NCBI GenBank assembly: GCA_017937125.1
Contig: JAGBEH010000001.1
Location: forward strand, 62,001 to 126,000
DNA: 64,000 nucleotides
Source of the DNA: Alistipes sp.
GTDB taxonomy: Bacteria; Bacteroidota; Bacteroidia; Bacteroidales; Rikenellaceae
Reading direction: 5' to 3'
The notes beneath the pieces were generated by a model. The model worked only from the letters and a program-made list of their open reading frames with translations, searched no databases and was not told the DNA's origin. The position numbers and the translations under genes were made by a program. Shown one piece after another: positions 40,279 to 49,325 of the stretch (the first letter of the stretch is position 1; every line of letters begins with the position of its first letter).

Positions 40279-41145
40279 TTATCTCTTCAGATCCACCAGC
40301 ACGGGCAGATGGTCGGAGACGGTTCTTAAGTTTATTTCGTCGTATGTCGGTACGGCCGAGCCGAGTATCTCGTACGAGGGCGAATTGCCGTCGTAGACGA
40401 GTATGTAGTCTATGCGTCGCGGGGAGGCGGTATCGACGAACGTGTTCTCCTTGGAACTTACGGCCGTCCACGTCGAGAACAGCGCTTTGAGCGAGCCTGC
40501 CGAAGCGTTGTACTCGTTGAGGTCGCCCGCGAGGAATATGGGCTTGGTATAGGCCGAGTATGTCGTTTGCAGGTATCTGTTTATGATGCCGACGGAGGCT
40601 TCGCGGTTGGCGTCGTCCTTGTGGCAGAAGTGGGTGGCTATGAATACGAAATTATCGAATTCGGCCAGAAAGAACTTGCGCGGCTCCACACCCGGAAGCG
40701 TGGCGGAGTAGGTGCGCAGGGGTTTCTCCTTGCAGAGAATCCCGATGCCGTACTCTCCGCCGTTGTAGTCAATCGTTTTGCAGAAGTAGGGGAGCATACC
40801 CGTACGGTCGGCAAGTTCCTGAAGCTGGTCGGCGGGATTGTTGCGCGTGTTCTTGTCCAGTTCCTGAAGTGCGATGACGTCGGCGTCGATGAGCGAGATT
40901 ACCCGCGCCGTGTTGTCGTAATTGACGGCCAGCGGCGAGGGACCCGCGCAACGATGGGTGTTGTATGTGGCCAGCCGTATGGAGCCGTCCAGACGGCCGA
41001 AACCGTTTTCATAAGGGTTTTCTTTCTCTTCGGTGCGGAAATCCCCGAAGTCGAAATCGGAGTTGTCTCCGTCGAGTTCGTTGCAGGCTGTCGAAACCGC
41101 GAGCGCACAGCTCGCGAAAATCGGCAACAGATATTTGATTTTCAT
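40279..41145 (-). CDS. Exported endonuclease/exonuclease/phosphatase (EEP) family enzyme
   Basis: An Mg-dependent phosphodiesterase fold of 288 residues. All family motifs are present: LATYNTH, IALQELD (metal-binding Glu), FIATHFCH, FLAGDLNEYN, RRIDYILVYDG and the terminal VSDHLPVLVDL. The N-terminus MKIKYLLPIFASCALAVSTAC is a lipoprotein signal with Cys 21, so it acts in the periplasm or on the surface. Members cleave DNA, RNA, sphingomyelin or inositol phosphates; which one cannot be told. I start at the ATG at 41145, which puts the signal at the N-terminus; an ATG at 41172 overlapping the susD stop (TAATG) would add nine residues. Confidence 0.9.
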   Translation of the reverse strand: MKIKYLLPIFASCALAVSTACNELDGDNSDFDFGDFRTEEKENPYENGFGRLDGSIRLATYNTHRCAGPSPLAVNYDNTARVISLIDADVIALQELDKNTRNNPADQLQELADRTGMLPYFCKTIDYNGGEYGIGILCKEKPLRTYSATLPGVEPRKFFLAEFDNFVFIATHFCHKDDANREASVGIINRYLQTTYSAYTKPIFLAGDLNEYNASAGSLKALFSTWTAVSSKENTFVDTASPRRIDYILVYDGNSPSYEILGSAVPTYDEINLRTVSDHLPVLVDLKR

Positions 41146-41171
41146 AATCGTCGGTTTTATTTCGGAATTCA

Positions 41172-42920
41172 TTAAAACGGCAGGTTGTCGTTCCAGCCGG
41201 GGTTTTGCGATATGGCGCCCTGTGTCAGCACGCGGTCGTCGGTCGGTACGGGATAGAGATAGTCGCGTTCTTCATTCCACGTGCGTTTGTAGTCGGTGTG
41301 GATGATGATGTTGCCGTGCGTCGTTTCGCTCAGGAAAATTTCTTTGTCGAGTTCGAAGACGTGCGTAGCGTTCGTCGTCGGCTTGGTGCCCGACCATATG
41401 CAGACATCGTCCTTGCCGTCCGCGTCGAGGTCGTACGACCCTACACCGGGGAAATAGAGACCCGTGAACGGCTTCTCGAAACGTTTGCCCTCTTTCCAGC
41501 GCATAATGTCCCAGTAGCGCAGGTTCTCCATAAGCAGCTCTACCGTACGCTCGCGGCGGATTTCGAGAATCACGCCCTTGTTGTCGCCCGTCACGTTGGC
41601 ATATCCCGTTTCGGCGGAGGCCAAATACGGATCGGGAGCGGCATTGGCGGCTGCGAGCGATAGGTTGGCGACGCCTGCCCTTTCGCGCAGGGGACGGATC
41701 GCGAGGTCTATGTCGGCCTGTGTGATTTCACCGAGTTCGGCACGTGCTTCGGCGTAGTTGAGAAGCACCTCGGCCGTGCGGAACAGCGGCAGGTCGTTCA
41801 TCGAGGCGTTGTACGAGTCGTATTTCGCTTCGGTAAGGTATTTTATCAGCTGGTAGCCCGTCATCGTGGCACCGAGATCGGGAGCCGAAGTCGCCGTCGC
41901 GCCGATGCGCTTGTAACCGGGCGTGCGTACCGTCTGTGCGAAACGCCTGTCGCGGTTGGCGCTCTCTTCGGGCAGCGTCATAGTCTCCCAGCCCGTTTGC
42001 GAGGTGAAGGGTTCGCCGTTGCGCATAAGGTACATATTGGCTATGTTTTTCAGCAGTCCCGGGCGCCCCATAGTCGCGGAGGTGAGGTAACCGTTCACGT
42101 CGTGGCTCAGCTTGATGGCCGAGTTGAAGGCGCGGGCGAGGATTATCTCGGTGTCCGAGGCGTTCAGCGACGAGAAGAGGTTGAGATAGGGCGTGTCGCC
42201 CGCATTGTAAACGGTGTAGCCGCTTTCGTCGATGAACCGTTTCGACGCTTTCGCGCATTCGGACAGATAGAACTCCGCATCGGCTATGTCGTGATATTTG
42301 CGGAAGGTGCCCTCGAAGAGGCATACGCGGCTTTTGAGTGCCAATGCCGTCCAGCGCGTGACGCGGTAGACGCTCTTTTCCGCGGGGAGGTTGGCTATGG
42401 CGTAGTCGAGGTCTTCGAGTACGTGCCTCATAACCGTTTCGCGCGGGTCGCGACCCTTGTACAGCTCCTTGCTGTCGGACGACAGCGGGGTATCCACATA
42501 CGGTACGTCGCCGTAATATTTCACCTTTTCGAAATAGAAATAGGCGCGGAAGAAGCGTGCGACCCCGTCGTAGCGGGCGCGAACGGCCGCATCCGTACAG
42601 TTGGACGAATATTGCAGGAAGAAGTTGATGTCGCGCAGGTATGTCCATTTCCACGTCGAGGCTGTTGCCGGAACGATTCTGTTGCCCAATACCTCGTTCG
42701 TGAGCGACTGTTTGGCTATGATGTCCGCCGATTCGTTGTATATTCCCGAGGAGGGGAACATCGTATAGAAATCGTTGGTGAAGAGCTGGCACTCCTCTTC
42801 GTTGCGGAAAAAGTTGTCGGGTGTCTGCCTGTCTTTCGGGAAACGGTCGAGCGCATCCTCGCACCCGCAGAACAATACGGTCGCCAGACCCGATATTACG
42901 TATATTAAAGTTCGTTTCAT
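41172..42920 (-). CDS. SusD/RagB family nutrient-binding surface lipoprotein (locus 2)
   Basis: A 582-residue SusD-type lipoprotein with lipobox LFCGC (Cys at residue 20). Characteristic parts are the N-terminal RFPKDRQTPDNFFRNEEECQLF, the core FRAYFYFEKVKYYGDVPYVDTPL, the helical LNYAEARAELGEITQADIDLAI and the C-terminal RRERTVELLMENLRYWDIMRWKEG ... YPVPTDDRVL. It follows susC by 4 bases, so the two are translationally linked, and is followed by the EEP enzyme. Ligand not determinable. Confidence 0.96.
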   Translation of the reverse strand: MKRTLIYVISGLATVLFCGCEDALDRFPKDRQTPDNFFRNEEECQLFTNDFYTMFPSSGIYNESADIIAKQSLTNEVLGNRIVPATASTWKWTYLRDINFFLQYSSNCTDAAVRARYDGVARFFRAYFYFEKVKYYGDVPYVDTPLSSDSKELYKGRDPRETVMRHVLEDLDYAIANLPAEKSVYRVTRWTALALKSRVCLFEGTFRKYHDIADAEFYLSECAKASKRFIDESGYTVYNAGDTPYLNLFSSLNASDTEIILARAFNSAIKLSHDVNGYLTSATMGRPGLLKNIANMYLMRNGEPFTSQTGWETMTLPEESANRDRRFAQTVRTPGYKRIGATATSAPDLGATMTGYQLIKYLTEAKYDSYNASMNDLPLFRTAEVLLNYAEARAELGEITQADIDLAIRPLRERAGVANLSLAAANAAPDPYLASAETGYANVTGDNKGVILEIRRERTVELLMENLRYWDIMRWKEGKRFEKPFTGLYFPGVGSYDLDADGKDDVCIWSGTKPTTNATHVFELDKEIFLSETTHGNIIIHTDYKRTWNEERDYLYPVPTDDRVLTQGAISQNPGWNDNLPF

Positions 42921-42924
42921 AGTT

Positions 42925-45900
42925 TTAGAATTTGAGGTTCAAACCTACGGAGTAGGTCCTGCACCAAGGGTATACGTTCGATTTCTTTTCGCTGTCGGCC
43001 GCTGCCTGTTCGGGGTCGAGCACGTCGCTCTTCAGCGCGGTCCACGTGGCGAGGTTCTCGCCGCTGAAATATATGCGCAACTCCTTGATGCCCGCCTTGC
43101 GGGTCAGATGCTGCGGAACGGTGTAACCTACGGTTATGTTCTTCAGACGGCAGTAGGCCAGATTCTGGAGATAGCGGTCGTTGGTGTAATAGACCACGCC
43201 GTTGGTCGAGTTGAGCGAAGCGTAGGCGCGGGCTCGCGGAAGATAAGCGTCGGGGTTGTTTTCGCTCCATACGCGGCTCATAAAGTTGCGCGGGACGAAC
43301 GTCGCGTACGGACGCGAGTATGGACCCCAGAAACGCAGGTTGTCCGCCCCCGGATACCAGTCCATTTTGCCGATGCCCTGAACGAATACCGATACGTCGA
43401 AGCCGTACCACGAGAGGTTCAGCGTCGCACCGTAGTGGTATCGCGGCGTCGAGTTGCCGATGATGCGGCGGTCGCCGTGATCGTCGAGCGTGCCCTTGCC
43501 GCCGTTGATTGCGCCCGAGTCGTCGAGATCGAGATACTTCACGTCGCCCGCGCGAACGCCCTTGCCGTATGCGCCCGTCGCATTGTAGTAGCCTGCGGCA
43601 ACGGTCTGCATATCGACTTTCGAGGCGTACTCGGCCGCCTCTTCGTCCGAGCGGAAGAGCCCGCCCGTCTTATATCCCCAGATTTCGCCGAACTTTTTGC
43701 CTACGTACGGATCGCCGATAAGTCCCGACGGATTGTCGCATTTGGTGTATTCGGCCGTGTAGTCCGAGAAGGTGCCCGTGATGCCGTAGGAGAAGGTGCT
43801 GCCCGCGAGCTTGAACGAGTCGCGCCAGCCGAGAACCAGCTCGTAGCCTTTCGTGCGCAGGTCGTTGGCATTGACTTGCGGCTCGGTGGCTCCGTAAATC
43901 GACGGCAGGGACTTGCCCGTGCCGAGAATGCCTTTGGTGTCGCGGATGTAGAAGTCGGCCGAAAGGGTCAGCCGGTTGCGGAACATATTGAGGTCGAGAC
44001 CGAGGTTTTTGGATATTACCTTCTCCCACGTCTGGTCGCCCGAAACGGGGTCGCTGACCGTCGCGTGCTGGCCGAGGGTAGTGCCGTCGAACGAATAGCC
44101 GCTCATTGAGCCTTTGGTGGTTATGGTCTGGATGAAGTCGTAGTAGCCTATCTGCTGGTTGCCCAGAGAACCGTACGACAGACGTATTTTCATATTGTCG
44201 ATGACCTTGCGGGCGGGTTCGAAGAACGGCTCCTCGCTGATGCGGTATGCCGCCGAGAACGAGGGGAAGAAGCCGAAGCGCTTGCCGCGCGGGAAGCGCG
44301 ACGTACCGTCGTAGCGGCCGTTCACCTCGACTAAATATTTGCCCTTGTAGTCGTAGGCTATGCGGTAGAAAAGTCCCATAATGGCGAATTCGTTGCGGCC
44401 GCCGTTCAGGGTGAAATTCTTGGTGCCTTTGGCCAGATTGAAGTCCGAAAGGTCCTCCGACAGCAGTCCGTCGTTCTTGGCCGTCAGGTCGCGGTAGTAT
44501 TTCGCCTCGTAGTTGTAACCGGCTATGACGGTGAGGTTGTGGCTGCCGCCGAAGGTGTTGTTGTAGGTTCCGTAGACGTCGGCGACGTAGTAGTTCTGCT
44601 CCCATACCACATCCTTGAGGGAGTTGGACGAAACCGACTCGGCCTCGGTGGATATTTCACCCGGATACTGCGAATATTCCACGTTCACGCTGCGGTAGTC
44701 GTTGCGCAGATAGCCGTTCGTGTAGCTGAAATCGGCCTTGATGTTGAAGGTCTTGTGTATCTTGAATACGGCTTCGAACGTCGAGGTTATCTCCTGCGTC
44801 TTTTTGTGCCCGATGCTCTTGCCCTTTTGCAGTATGGCGTTGTAACCGTCCATAAGATAGTGCGACGAGCTGTATGTCATCGACGTGTGCGATACGGCCG
44901 TGCCGTCGGGATTGACGGGGACGAACGACGCCAATGCGTGTAGCGTGGGTTTGCGGTAGTTGTTGTACTCGTCCTCGTATCCGTAGTAGGTGTATTTCGA
45001 CGAGAAGAATTTCGTGTTGCTCGAAATTGTCAGCCAGGGGCGTATCTCGGCCTGAAGCTTCACGCGGAAGTTGTACGAGCGGAACATATCGGGCTGTACG
45101 CGGTTGATGCCCTTTTGCTGATAGTAGCGGCCGCTGACCATATACGACAGCTTCTTCGAGCCTCCGCGAATGTTGATGTTATGGTCCCACGTCGGGCGCG
45201 AGTCGTCGTAGAGATAGTTGTACCAGTCGAAGTTGGCAAGATAGACGTATTGCTGGCGGCCGCCGCGTTTGTCGGTGATTACCCACGGGCGGGCGGGATT
45301 TTCGGTCTTGTCGTTGCGGCGCTCCCACAGTGCCTGATAATCTGCATCGGTATAGGCGGTGTAGGGGGTGTTCTGCTGCGACATCATAAAGAAATCGGCT
45401 ATCTTGGCCGAATAGTAGCCGCGCGTCTCGAAATCGGTCGATGTCGTGGGGCTCGATACCGAGAACGAGCCGTCGTACGACACTTCGGCCTTCTCGTTGT
45501 ACTGTCCGCTCTTGGTGGTGATGAGTATTACGCCGAATGCTCCGCGGGCACCGTATATCGCTGCCGACGATGCGTCCTTGAGGACGGTTACCGACTCTAT
45601 GTCGTTTGCGTTGATGCGGTCGGGATAGGTCTCTACGCCGTCGATTAGTATCAGTGGGCTGCCGCCGTTGGGCGAAGTCGTACCGCGTACGTTGAACGAT
45701 GCCGCCGCACCCGGTTGTCCCGACGACAGTGTCACGTTCAAGTTGGGGATTACGCCCTGCAAGGCCGCACCGACATTGGCTCCGGGGCGGTCCTTGAGAT
45801 CTTCCTGCGAGACCGTCGCGACGGCACCCGTGAGATTCGCTTTCTTCTGGGAGCCGTAGCCGACTACGACGACCTCGTCGATATCCTGATGCGCATCTTT

Positions 45901-46473
45901 GAGCGTGATGTCGAAATGCGTACGGTTGCCGACGGTTGCCGTGTATGTGTCGTAGCCGATGAACGACACCTCGATTACCGCCTGCGCATCGTATCCTTCG
46001 GCGGGAAGCGTGAACTCGCCGCTGAGGTTGGTGGATACGCCTTTAGGCTTTCCCCCCCCCTTGTCGGAGAGGAGTACCGTAGCGCCGATTACGGGCAGCC
46101 CCTTTTCGTCCTTGACCGTACCCGTGATTCTGGTGCGTTCGGCATTTGCGGCCGCAACTGCGGGTTTCTTGATGAGGATGATGCGCTTGTTCTCGATCTT
46201 GCAATTGCTTTCCGGCAGAATCTCGGCCAGTATGTCGCGGACGGGGCGCCTGTCGGCTTTTACCGACACTCTGCGTGTAAGGTCGAAATCGCCGTTGTTG
46301 TAGAGAAACGTGTAGTCCGTCTGTTTTTCGATCTCCTTGAGAATCTGTTCGACGGTGGCATCGTCCTTTGTCAGGCTGACGGTCGGCAGGGGCGTTTGGG
46401 CGCGTCCGCCGACCGGTGCCGACAGCAAAAGCAGGACGATACCGACGAATACGGTTCGTAAAGATTTTTGCAT
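42925..46473 (-). CDS. SusC/RagA family TonB-dependent transporter with STN signalling domain (locus 2)
   Basis: An 1182-residue outer-membrane importer. After the signal peptide (to about GGRAQ) comes an STN domain, residues ~32-103 (TVSLTKDDATVEQILKEIEKQTDYTFLYNN), which contacts a FecR anti-sigma in the periplasm. Then come the carboxypeptidase-regulatory-like domain (ITGTVKDEKGLPVIGATVLLSD), the TonB-box-like DEVVVVGYG, a plug (FNVRGTTSPNGGSPLILIDGVE, DASSAAIYGARGAFGVILITTK) and a barrel ending VGLNLKF. The fecR gene lies 46 bases upstream, giving a sigma/FecR/STN-SusC relay. A run of nine G residues at codons ~138-140 makes the frame vulnerable to slippage. Confidence 0.96.
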   Translation of the reverse strand: MQKSLRTVFVGIVLLLLSAPVGGRAQTPLPTVSLTKDDATVEQILKEIEKQTDYTFLYNNGDFDLTRRVSVKADRRPVRDILAEILPESNCKIENKRIILIKKPAVAAANAERTRITGTVKDEKGLPVIGATVLLSDKGGGKPKGVSTNLSGEFTLPAEGYDAQAVIEVSFIGYDTYTATVGNRTHFDITLKDAHQDIDEVVVVGYGSQKKANLTGAVATVSQEDLKDRPGANVGAALQGVIPNLNVTLSSGQPGAAASFNVRGTTSPNGGSPLILIDGVETYPDRINANDIESVTVLKDASSAAIYGARGAFGVILITTKSGQYNEKAEVSYDGSFSVSSPTTSTDFETRGYYSAKIADFFMMSQQNTPYTAYTDADYQALWERRNDKTENPARPWVITDKRGGRQQYVYLANFDWYNYLYDDSRPTWDHNINIRGGSKKLSYMVSGRYYQQKGINRVQPDMFRSYNFRVKLQAEIRPWLTISSNTKFFSSKYTYYGYEDEYNNYRKPTLHALASFVPVNPDGTAVSHTSMTYSSSHYLMDGYNAILQKGKSIGHKKTQEITSTFEAVFKIHKTFNIKADFSYTNGYLRNDYRSVNVEYSQYPGEISTEAESVSSNSLKDVVWEQNYYVADVYGTYNNTFGGSHNLTVIAGYNYEAKYYRDLTAKNDGLLSEDLSDFNLAKGTKNFTLNGGRNEFAIMGLFYRIAYDYKGKYLVEVNGRYDGTSRFPRGKRFGFFPSFSAAYRISEEPFFEPARKVIDNMKIRLSYGSLGNQQIGYYDFIQTITTKGSMSGYSFDGTTLGQHATVSDPVSGDQTWEKVISKNLGLDLNMFRNRLTLSADFYIRDTKGILGTGKSLPSIYGATEPQVNANDLRTKGYELVLGWRDSFKLAGSTFSYGITGTFSDYTAEYTKCDNPSGLIGDPYVGKKFGEIWGYKTGGLFRSDEEAAEYASKVDMQTVAAGYYNATGAYGKGVRAGDVKYLDLDDSGAINGGKGTLDDHGDRRIIGNSTPRYHYGATLNLSWYGFDVSVFVQGIGKMDWYPGADNLRFWGPYSRPYATFVPRNFMSRVWSENNPDAYLPRARAYASLNSTNGVVYYTNDRYLQNLAYCRLKNITVGYTVPQHLTRKAGIKELRIYFSGENLATWTALKSDVLDPEQAAADSEKKSNVYPWCRTYSVGLNLKF
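46052..46060 (-). repeat. G9 homopolymer inside susC (locus 2)
   Basis: Nine consecutive G residues on the coding strand (SDKGGGKPKG) near residue 138, between the STN domain and the plug. Gain or loss of one base would truncate the transporter. Confidence 0.85.
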
Positions 46474-46519
46474 ACGATTGTGATTTATTTAGGTTAGAAT
46501 AATGTGTCGTCGGTTGTCG

Positions 46520-47533
46520 TTAGCTGCGGTTTCGGCCGTTTCGGCCGTGGGGTGTGCGGGCTGCTCCCGCGTCGGGTATGACGGTTATGCGGCGCCCCTC
46601 GCGGGTATAGCGGATACCTACCACGAGCGACATCGCGTGCAGTACGTCGTCTATATCTTCGTTGTGCTTGATCTTGAATGTCATACGCAGACTGTTCGCC
46701 CACTGTTCGGGAGCGTCGATCTCGATAGCGTAGCGGCGTTCGAGGTTGATGAGAATGTCGGTCATCGGCATATTGTCGAATGCTATGGTGTCGTTGAACC
46801 ATTGCGAATAGTTGGAGGCATCGACCTGTTGCAGGGTAGTGCGTCCCGACTTCTTGTCGTAGACGAGACGGTCGCCCGGTCGCATAACGACGGGTGTCGG
46901 CAGCCTGCCGCCGCTCGCGCGTATCGACCCGCTGCACAGGATTGCCTCGGTCGTGCCGAAATCCTTGTAGTTTATTACGTCGAACTCGGTGCCGAGAACC
47001 TCGATATCCATATCGTCGGTCTTCAGTATGAACGGCCGCGACGGGTCGCGGCTGACCTTGAAGAAGCCTTCGCCTTCGAGCTCGACGATGCGTTTGCCGT
47101 CGGCGAAATCGCCGTAGTAGCGCAGTACGCTGCCCGAGTTGAGCCATATTTTCGAACCGTCGGGCAGGGTGCATTCTCCCTTGTCGCAGGCGGTGGTTAC
47201 GATTTCCGTACGGACGTTCCTGCGCAGGTAGTTGTCGATTGCGATGAAGTCTATGCCGACGATCGCCGCAATCAGTATGGCCGCGGCCGCTGCGAAGCGT
47301 ACGAAGCGGCGCAGGCTGCGCCGCCGTATGTCGCGGTGTAGGCGTTCGAGCTTCGATGCGCGGTCGAGCGTCTCGGCGGCATCCAGACGCTCCCAGTAGC
47401 TTTCGAGTGCGCGCTCCTTGTCGTCGCGGTTGGCGGATGAACGTAACCAGCCGAAAAATCTGCCGCGTATGTCGGCGGGCATTTCGTTGTCGAGATAGGT
47501 GTCTACGATTCTCTTGATATTCTTATGTTGCAT
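46520..47533 (-). CDS. FecR family anti-sigma factor
   Basis: A 337-residue inner-membrane regulator. The cytoplasmic N-terminus (about 1-75) would bind the ECF sigma factor, one membrane segment lies at about 76-97 (FVRFAAAAAILIAAIVGIDFIAI), and the periplasmic part has the FecR domain (CTLPDGSKIWLNSGSVLRY ... VELEGEGFFKVSRD ... VLGTEFDV) and a C-terminal DUF4974-like/STN-like domain (IAFDNMPMTDILINLERRYAIEI). It would pass the signal from the STN domain of the neighbouring SusC to the sigma factor. It is separated from the sigma gene by 235 bases, longer than usual for this pair. Confidence 0.94.
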   Translation of the reverse strand: MQHKNIKRIVDTYLDNEMPADIRGRFFGWLRSSANRDDKERALESYWERLDAAETLDRASKLERLHRDIRRRSLRRFVRFAAAAAILIAAIVGIDFIAIDNYLRRNVRTEIVTTACDKGECTLPDGSKIWLNSGSVLRYYGDFADGKRIVELEGEGFFKVSRDPSRPFILKTDDMDIEVLGTEFDVINYKDFGTTEAILCSGSIRASGGRLPTPVVMRPGDRLVYDKKSGRTTLQQVDASNYSQWFNDTIAFDNMPMTDILINLERRYAIEIDAPEQWANSLRMTFKIKHNEDIDDVLHAMSLVVGIRYTREGRRITVIPDAGAARTPHGRNGRNRS

Positions 47534-47768
47534 ATAGCGATATTTTTCGTTTCGGTTTCTTGCCCCTTTCCCCTATCGCGGCTCGCGAGGGATGAGGCTG
47601 TTTACAGCGGGCCTTCGCTCGGCGACTCTGCGGCTTTCGCGTCCCTTCGTGATGCCGTAACGGGCCTGAACGGACTCGGCCTGCCGAAATGTCGGCCTTT
47701 ACATATAAGACGGTCGGGCGCGACGCAACGCACGCCCCGAATGTGAAAATACGGAAAAATTATCGATG
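47534..47768. other. Intergenic spacer between sigma factor and fecR
   Basis: No gene and no full promoter seen. It holds CTTGCCCCTTTCCCC at 47559-47573, a 15-base match to the arm of the inverted repeat beyond the other end of the block (35840-35854, opposite strand). Confidence 0.5.
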
Positions 47769-48308
47769 TCAGAAGAAAAAGGATATGACTGTCAGCAGCT
47801 TCCGCAGCTCGGACAATGCCCGTGAGATTTGGTTTTCGACCGTGCGCCTGTTGATTTCGAGCCGCAACGCGATTTCGTCGTTCGACAGTCCCTCTTCACG
47901 GCTCATACGGAATATTCGGCGGCGCTGTTCGGGCATCTTCGCCACGGCGATGTCTATAAGCATCAGCAGGTCGCGGTTGTCGATGTCGGGCAGCTCGAAA
48001 TCTACGGACGGATTGCCGTTCGCTGCATATTTCGCGCGCACGGCGCGGCTGTCGAACCGGTCGTACACGGCGTTGCGTGCCATACGGAACAGATAGGTGC
48101 CGAATCTGTCGATGTCGGCGAGCGTGCCCCGCATCTGCCATATCTTCAGAAAAATGTCGTGGGTGATGTCTTCGGCCTCGGAACGGTTTTTCAACATACG
48201 GTATATGAACTCTTCGGTCTTCGCCGCGTATTGCATATACAATGCGTCGAATGCCTCGCGATCGCCCTGCGCTAATTTTCGGAGTAGTGTCCTCTCGTCG
48301 CTTATCAT
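47769..48308 (-). CDS. ECF-type RNA polymerase sigma factor
   Basis: A sigma-70 family factor of 179 residues with region 2 (REAFDALYMQYAAKTEEFIYRMLKNRSEAEDITHDIFLKIWQ) and region 4 (AKMPEQRRRIFRMSREEGLSNDEIALRLEINRRTVENQISRALSEL). It is expected to drive the downstream susC/susD operon when FecR releases it. I start at the ATG at 48308: the open frame continues upstream to 48365, but the promoter elements lie exactly there (48335-48366), so the longer form could not be made from that transcript. Confidence 0.94.
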   Translation of the reverse strand: MISDERTLLRKLAQGDREAFDALYMQYAAKTEEFIYRMLKNRSEAEDITHDIFLKIWQMRGTLADIDRFGTYLFRMARNAVYDRFDSRAVRAKYAANGNPSVDFELPDIDNRDLLMLIDIAVAKMPEQRRRIFRMSREEGLSNDEIALRLEINRRTVENQISRALSELRKLLTVISFFF

Positions 48309-48334
48309 CCCGTAGTATTCGAAAATTCGATTAT

Positions 48335-48366
48335 CAAAGATAGCGGTTTTGAACCTTTCCGACAAA
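48335..48366 (-). promoter_or_regulatory. Consensus promoter for the ECF sigma gene
   Basis: On the minus strand TTTG (48363-48366), a 20-base spacer and TATCTTTG (48335-48342) match the housekeeping consensus, with the ATG 27 bases further on. The sigma gene therefore looks constitutively read by the main sigma factor. Confidence 0.88.
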
Positions 48367-48626
48367 TTTTTTCGGGTTTATTTTCGAGGTTCGCGATGCA
48401 GCCCGTTCGGGAAATATGCCGTTTTAATCCGTTAAGGGGCAGCGTATTCGGTTGCAGAGCTCGTATGCGAATACCATAATTTCCGAATGCGTATGTGCGT
48501 GGGCGTATACTCGCGGGCGTACCGCATTAAATTAAGGAAACGGCCTGATCGGTGCGCCTTGCGGTTGCGGATAGCGGCCGATCGGTAAAGAATTTGCCCG
48601 CATCGCAAAAAAAATGCCGTTTGCAT
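48367..48626. other. Divergent intergenic region between sigma gene and tRNA cluster
   Basis: About 260 bases with no supported gene or RNA. It separates locus 2 from the tRNA-tuf-rpo cluster. Confidence 0.5.
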
Positions 48627-48656
48627 TTTGCGGAATGGTAATTATTACTATCTTTG
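48627..48656 (+). promoter_or_regulatory. Upstream promoter of the tRNA-tuf cluster (P1)
   Basis: TTTG at 48627-48630, an 18-base spacer and TATCTTTG at 48649-48656. It lies about 150 bases before the first tRNA and probably forms a tandem pair with the promoter at 48752-48783. Confidence 0.7.
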
Positions 48657-48751
48657 CACCCGATTTCCATTCGTTTCCGACGGGGAACGTTTGAGAAAGC
48701 CGACTGTTCTTTGAACGAGCGTTGATTTGAATAAAAATATTCCGTAATATT

Positions 48752-48783
48752 TGGCGGATAAAAAAATTATTCATATTTTTGCA
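48752..48783 (+). promoter_or_regulatory. Proximal promoter of the tRNA-tuf cluster (P2)
   Basis: TTTG at 48752-48755, a 20-base spacer and TATTTTTG at 48776-48783 fit the consensus. The tRNA-Thr 5' end is 21 bases downstream. Confidence 0.8.
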
Positions 48784-48803
48784 ACCCAAACCGGTAGAAA
48801 TGC

Positions 48804-48877
48804 CGATGTAGCTCAGTTGGCCAGAGCAGCTGATTTGTAATCAGCTGGTCGGGGGTTCGAATCCCTCCATCGGCTCT
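48804..48877 (+). tRNA. tRNA-Thr (anticodon UGU)
   Basis: Acceptor arms GCCGATG/CATCGGC, D arm TAGCTCAGTTGGCCAGAGCA, anticodon loop TTTGTAA within GCTGA/TCAGC, T arm GGGGGTTCGAATCCCTC. Discriminator T, no encoded CCA. Confidence 0.95.
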
Positions 48878-48941
48878 CGAAACCGATGCAAGGAAACGGG
48901 CAGGGAACATTCCTCTGCGGATGTTCGGCATAAATGAAAAC

Positions 48942-49024
48942 GGGAAGATACCAGAGTGGCCAAATGGGGCAGACTGTAAATCTGCTGGCGTACGCCTTCG
49001 GTGGTTCGAATCCATCTCTTCCCA
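48942..49024 (+). tRNA. tRNA-Tyr (anticodon GUA)
   Basis: Acceptor arms GGGAAGA/TCTTCCC, anticodon loop CTGTAAA within CAGA/TCTG, a long variable arm as expected for type II tRNA-Tyr, and T arm GGTGGTTCGAATCCATC. Discriminator A, no encoded CCA. Confidence 0.95.
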
Positions 49025-49094
49025 CTTGAAAAGCCGATTGGAGATGCAATCGCCGGCCTGTCCGGCGGACAATGCTCCGATGCGGTTTATTTTT

Positions 49095-49167
49095 GCGGAA
49101 GTAGCTCAGTTGATAGAGCATCAGCCTTCCAAGCTGAGGGTCGCGAGTTTGAGCCTCGTCTTCCGCT
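49095..49167 (+). tRNA. tRNA-Gly (anticodon UCC)
   Basis: Acceptor arms GCGGAAG/CTTCCGC, D arm TAGCTCAGTTGATAGAGCA, anticodon loop CTTCCAA within CAGC/GCTG, T arm GCGAGTTTGAGCCTCGT. The T loop reads TTTGAGC rather than the usual TTCGANC, a mild deviation. Confidence 0.92.
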
Positions 49168-49325
49168 CTTGAATAGACGTGCGGTACGCCCCGAACACCC
49201 GTTCCGAAAGGGAGGTGTCGGTGAGGCGGATTGCCCGTCTGTCTGCACGAAGGCGTATGCGTCGGGTGCGGAAAACGAAAACAGTTACGAAAGTACTTTT
49301 ATAAATTAAAAAAACTTATATCACT

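Noticed and set aside
48309..48365. Upstream extension of the ECF sigma factor start
   Set aside because: A perfect promoter lies within this stretch, so the extension would not be in the transcript.
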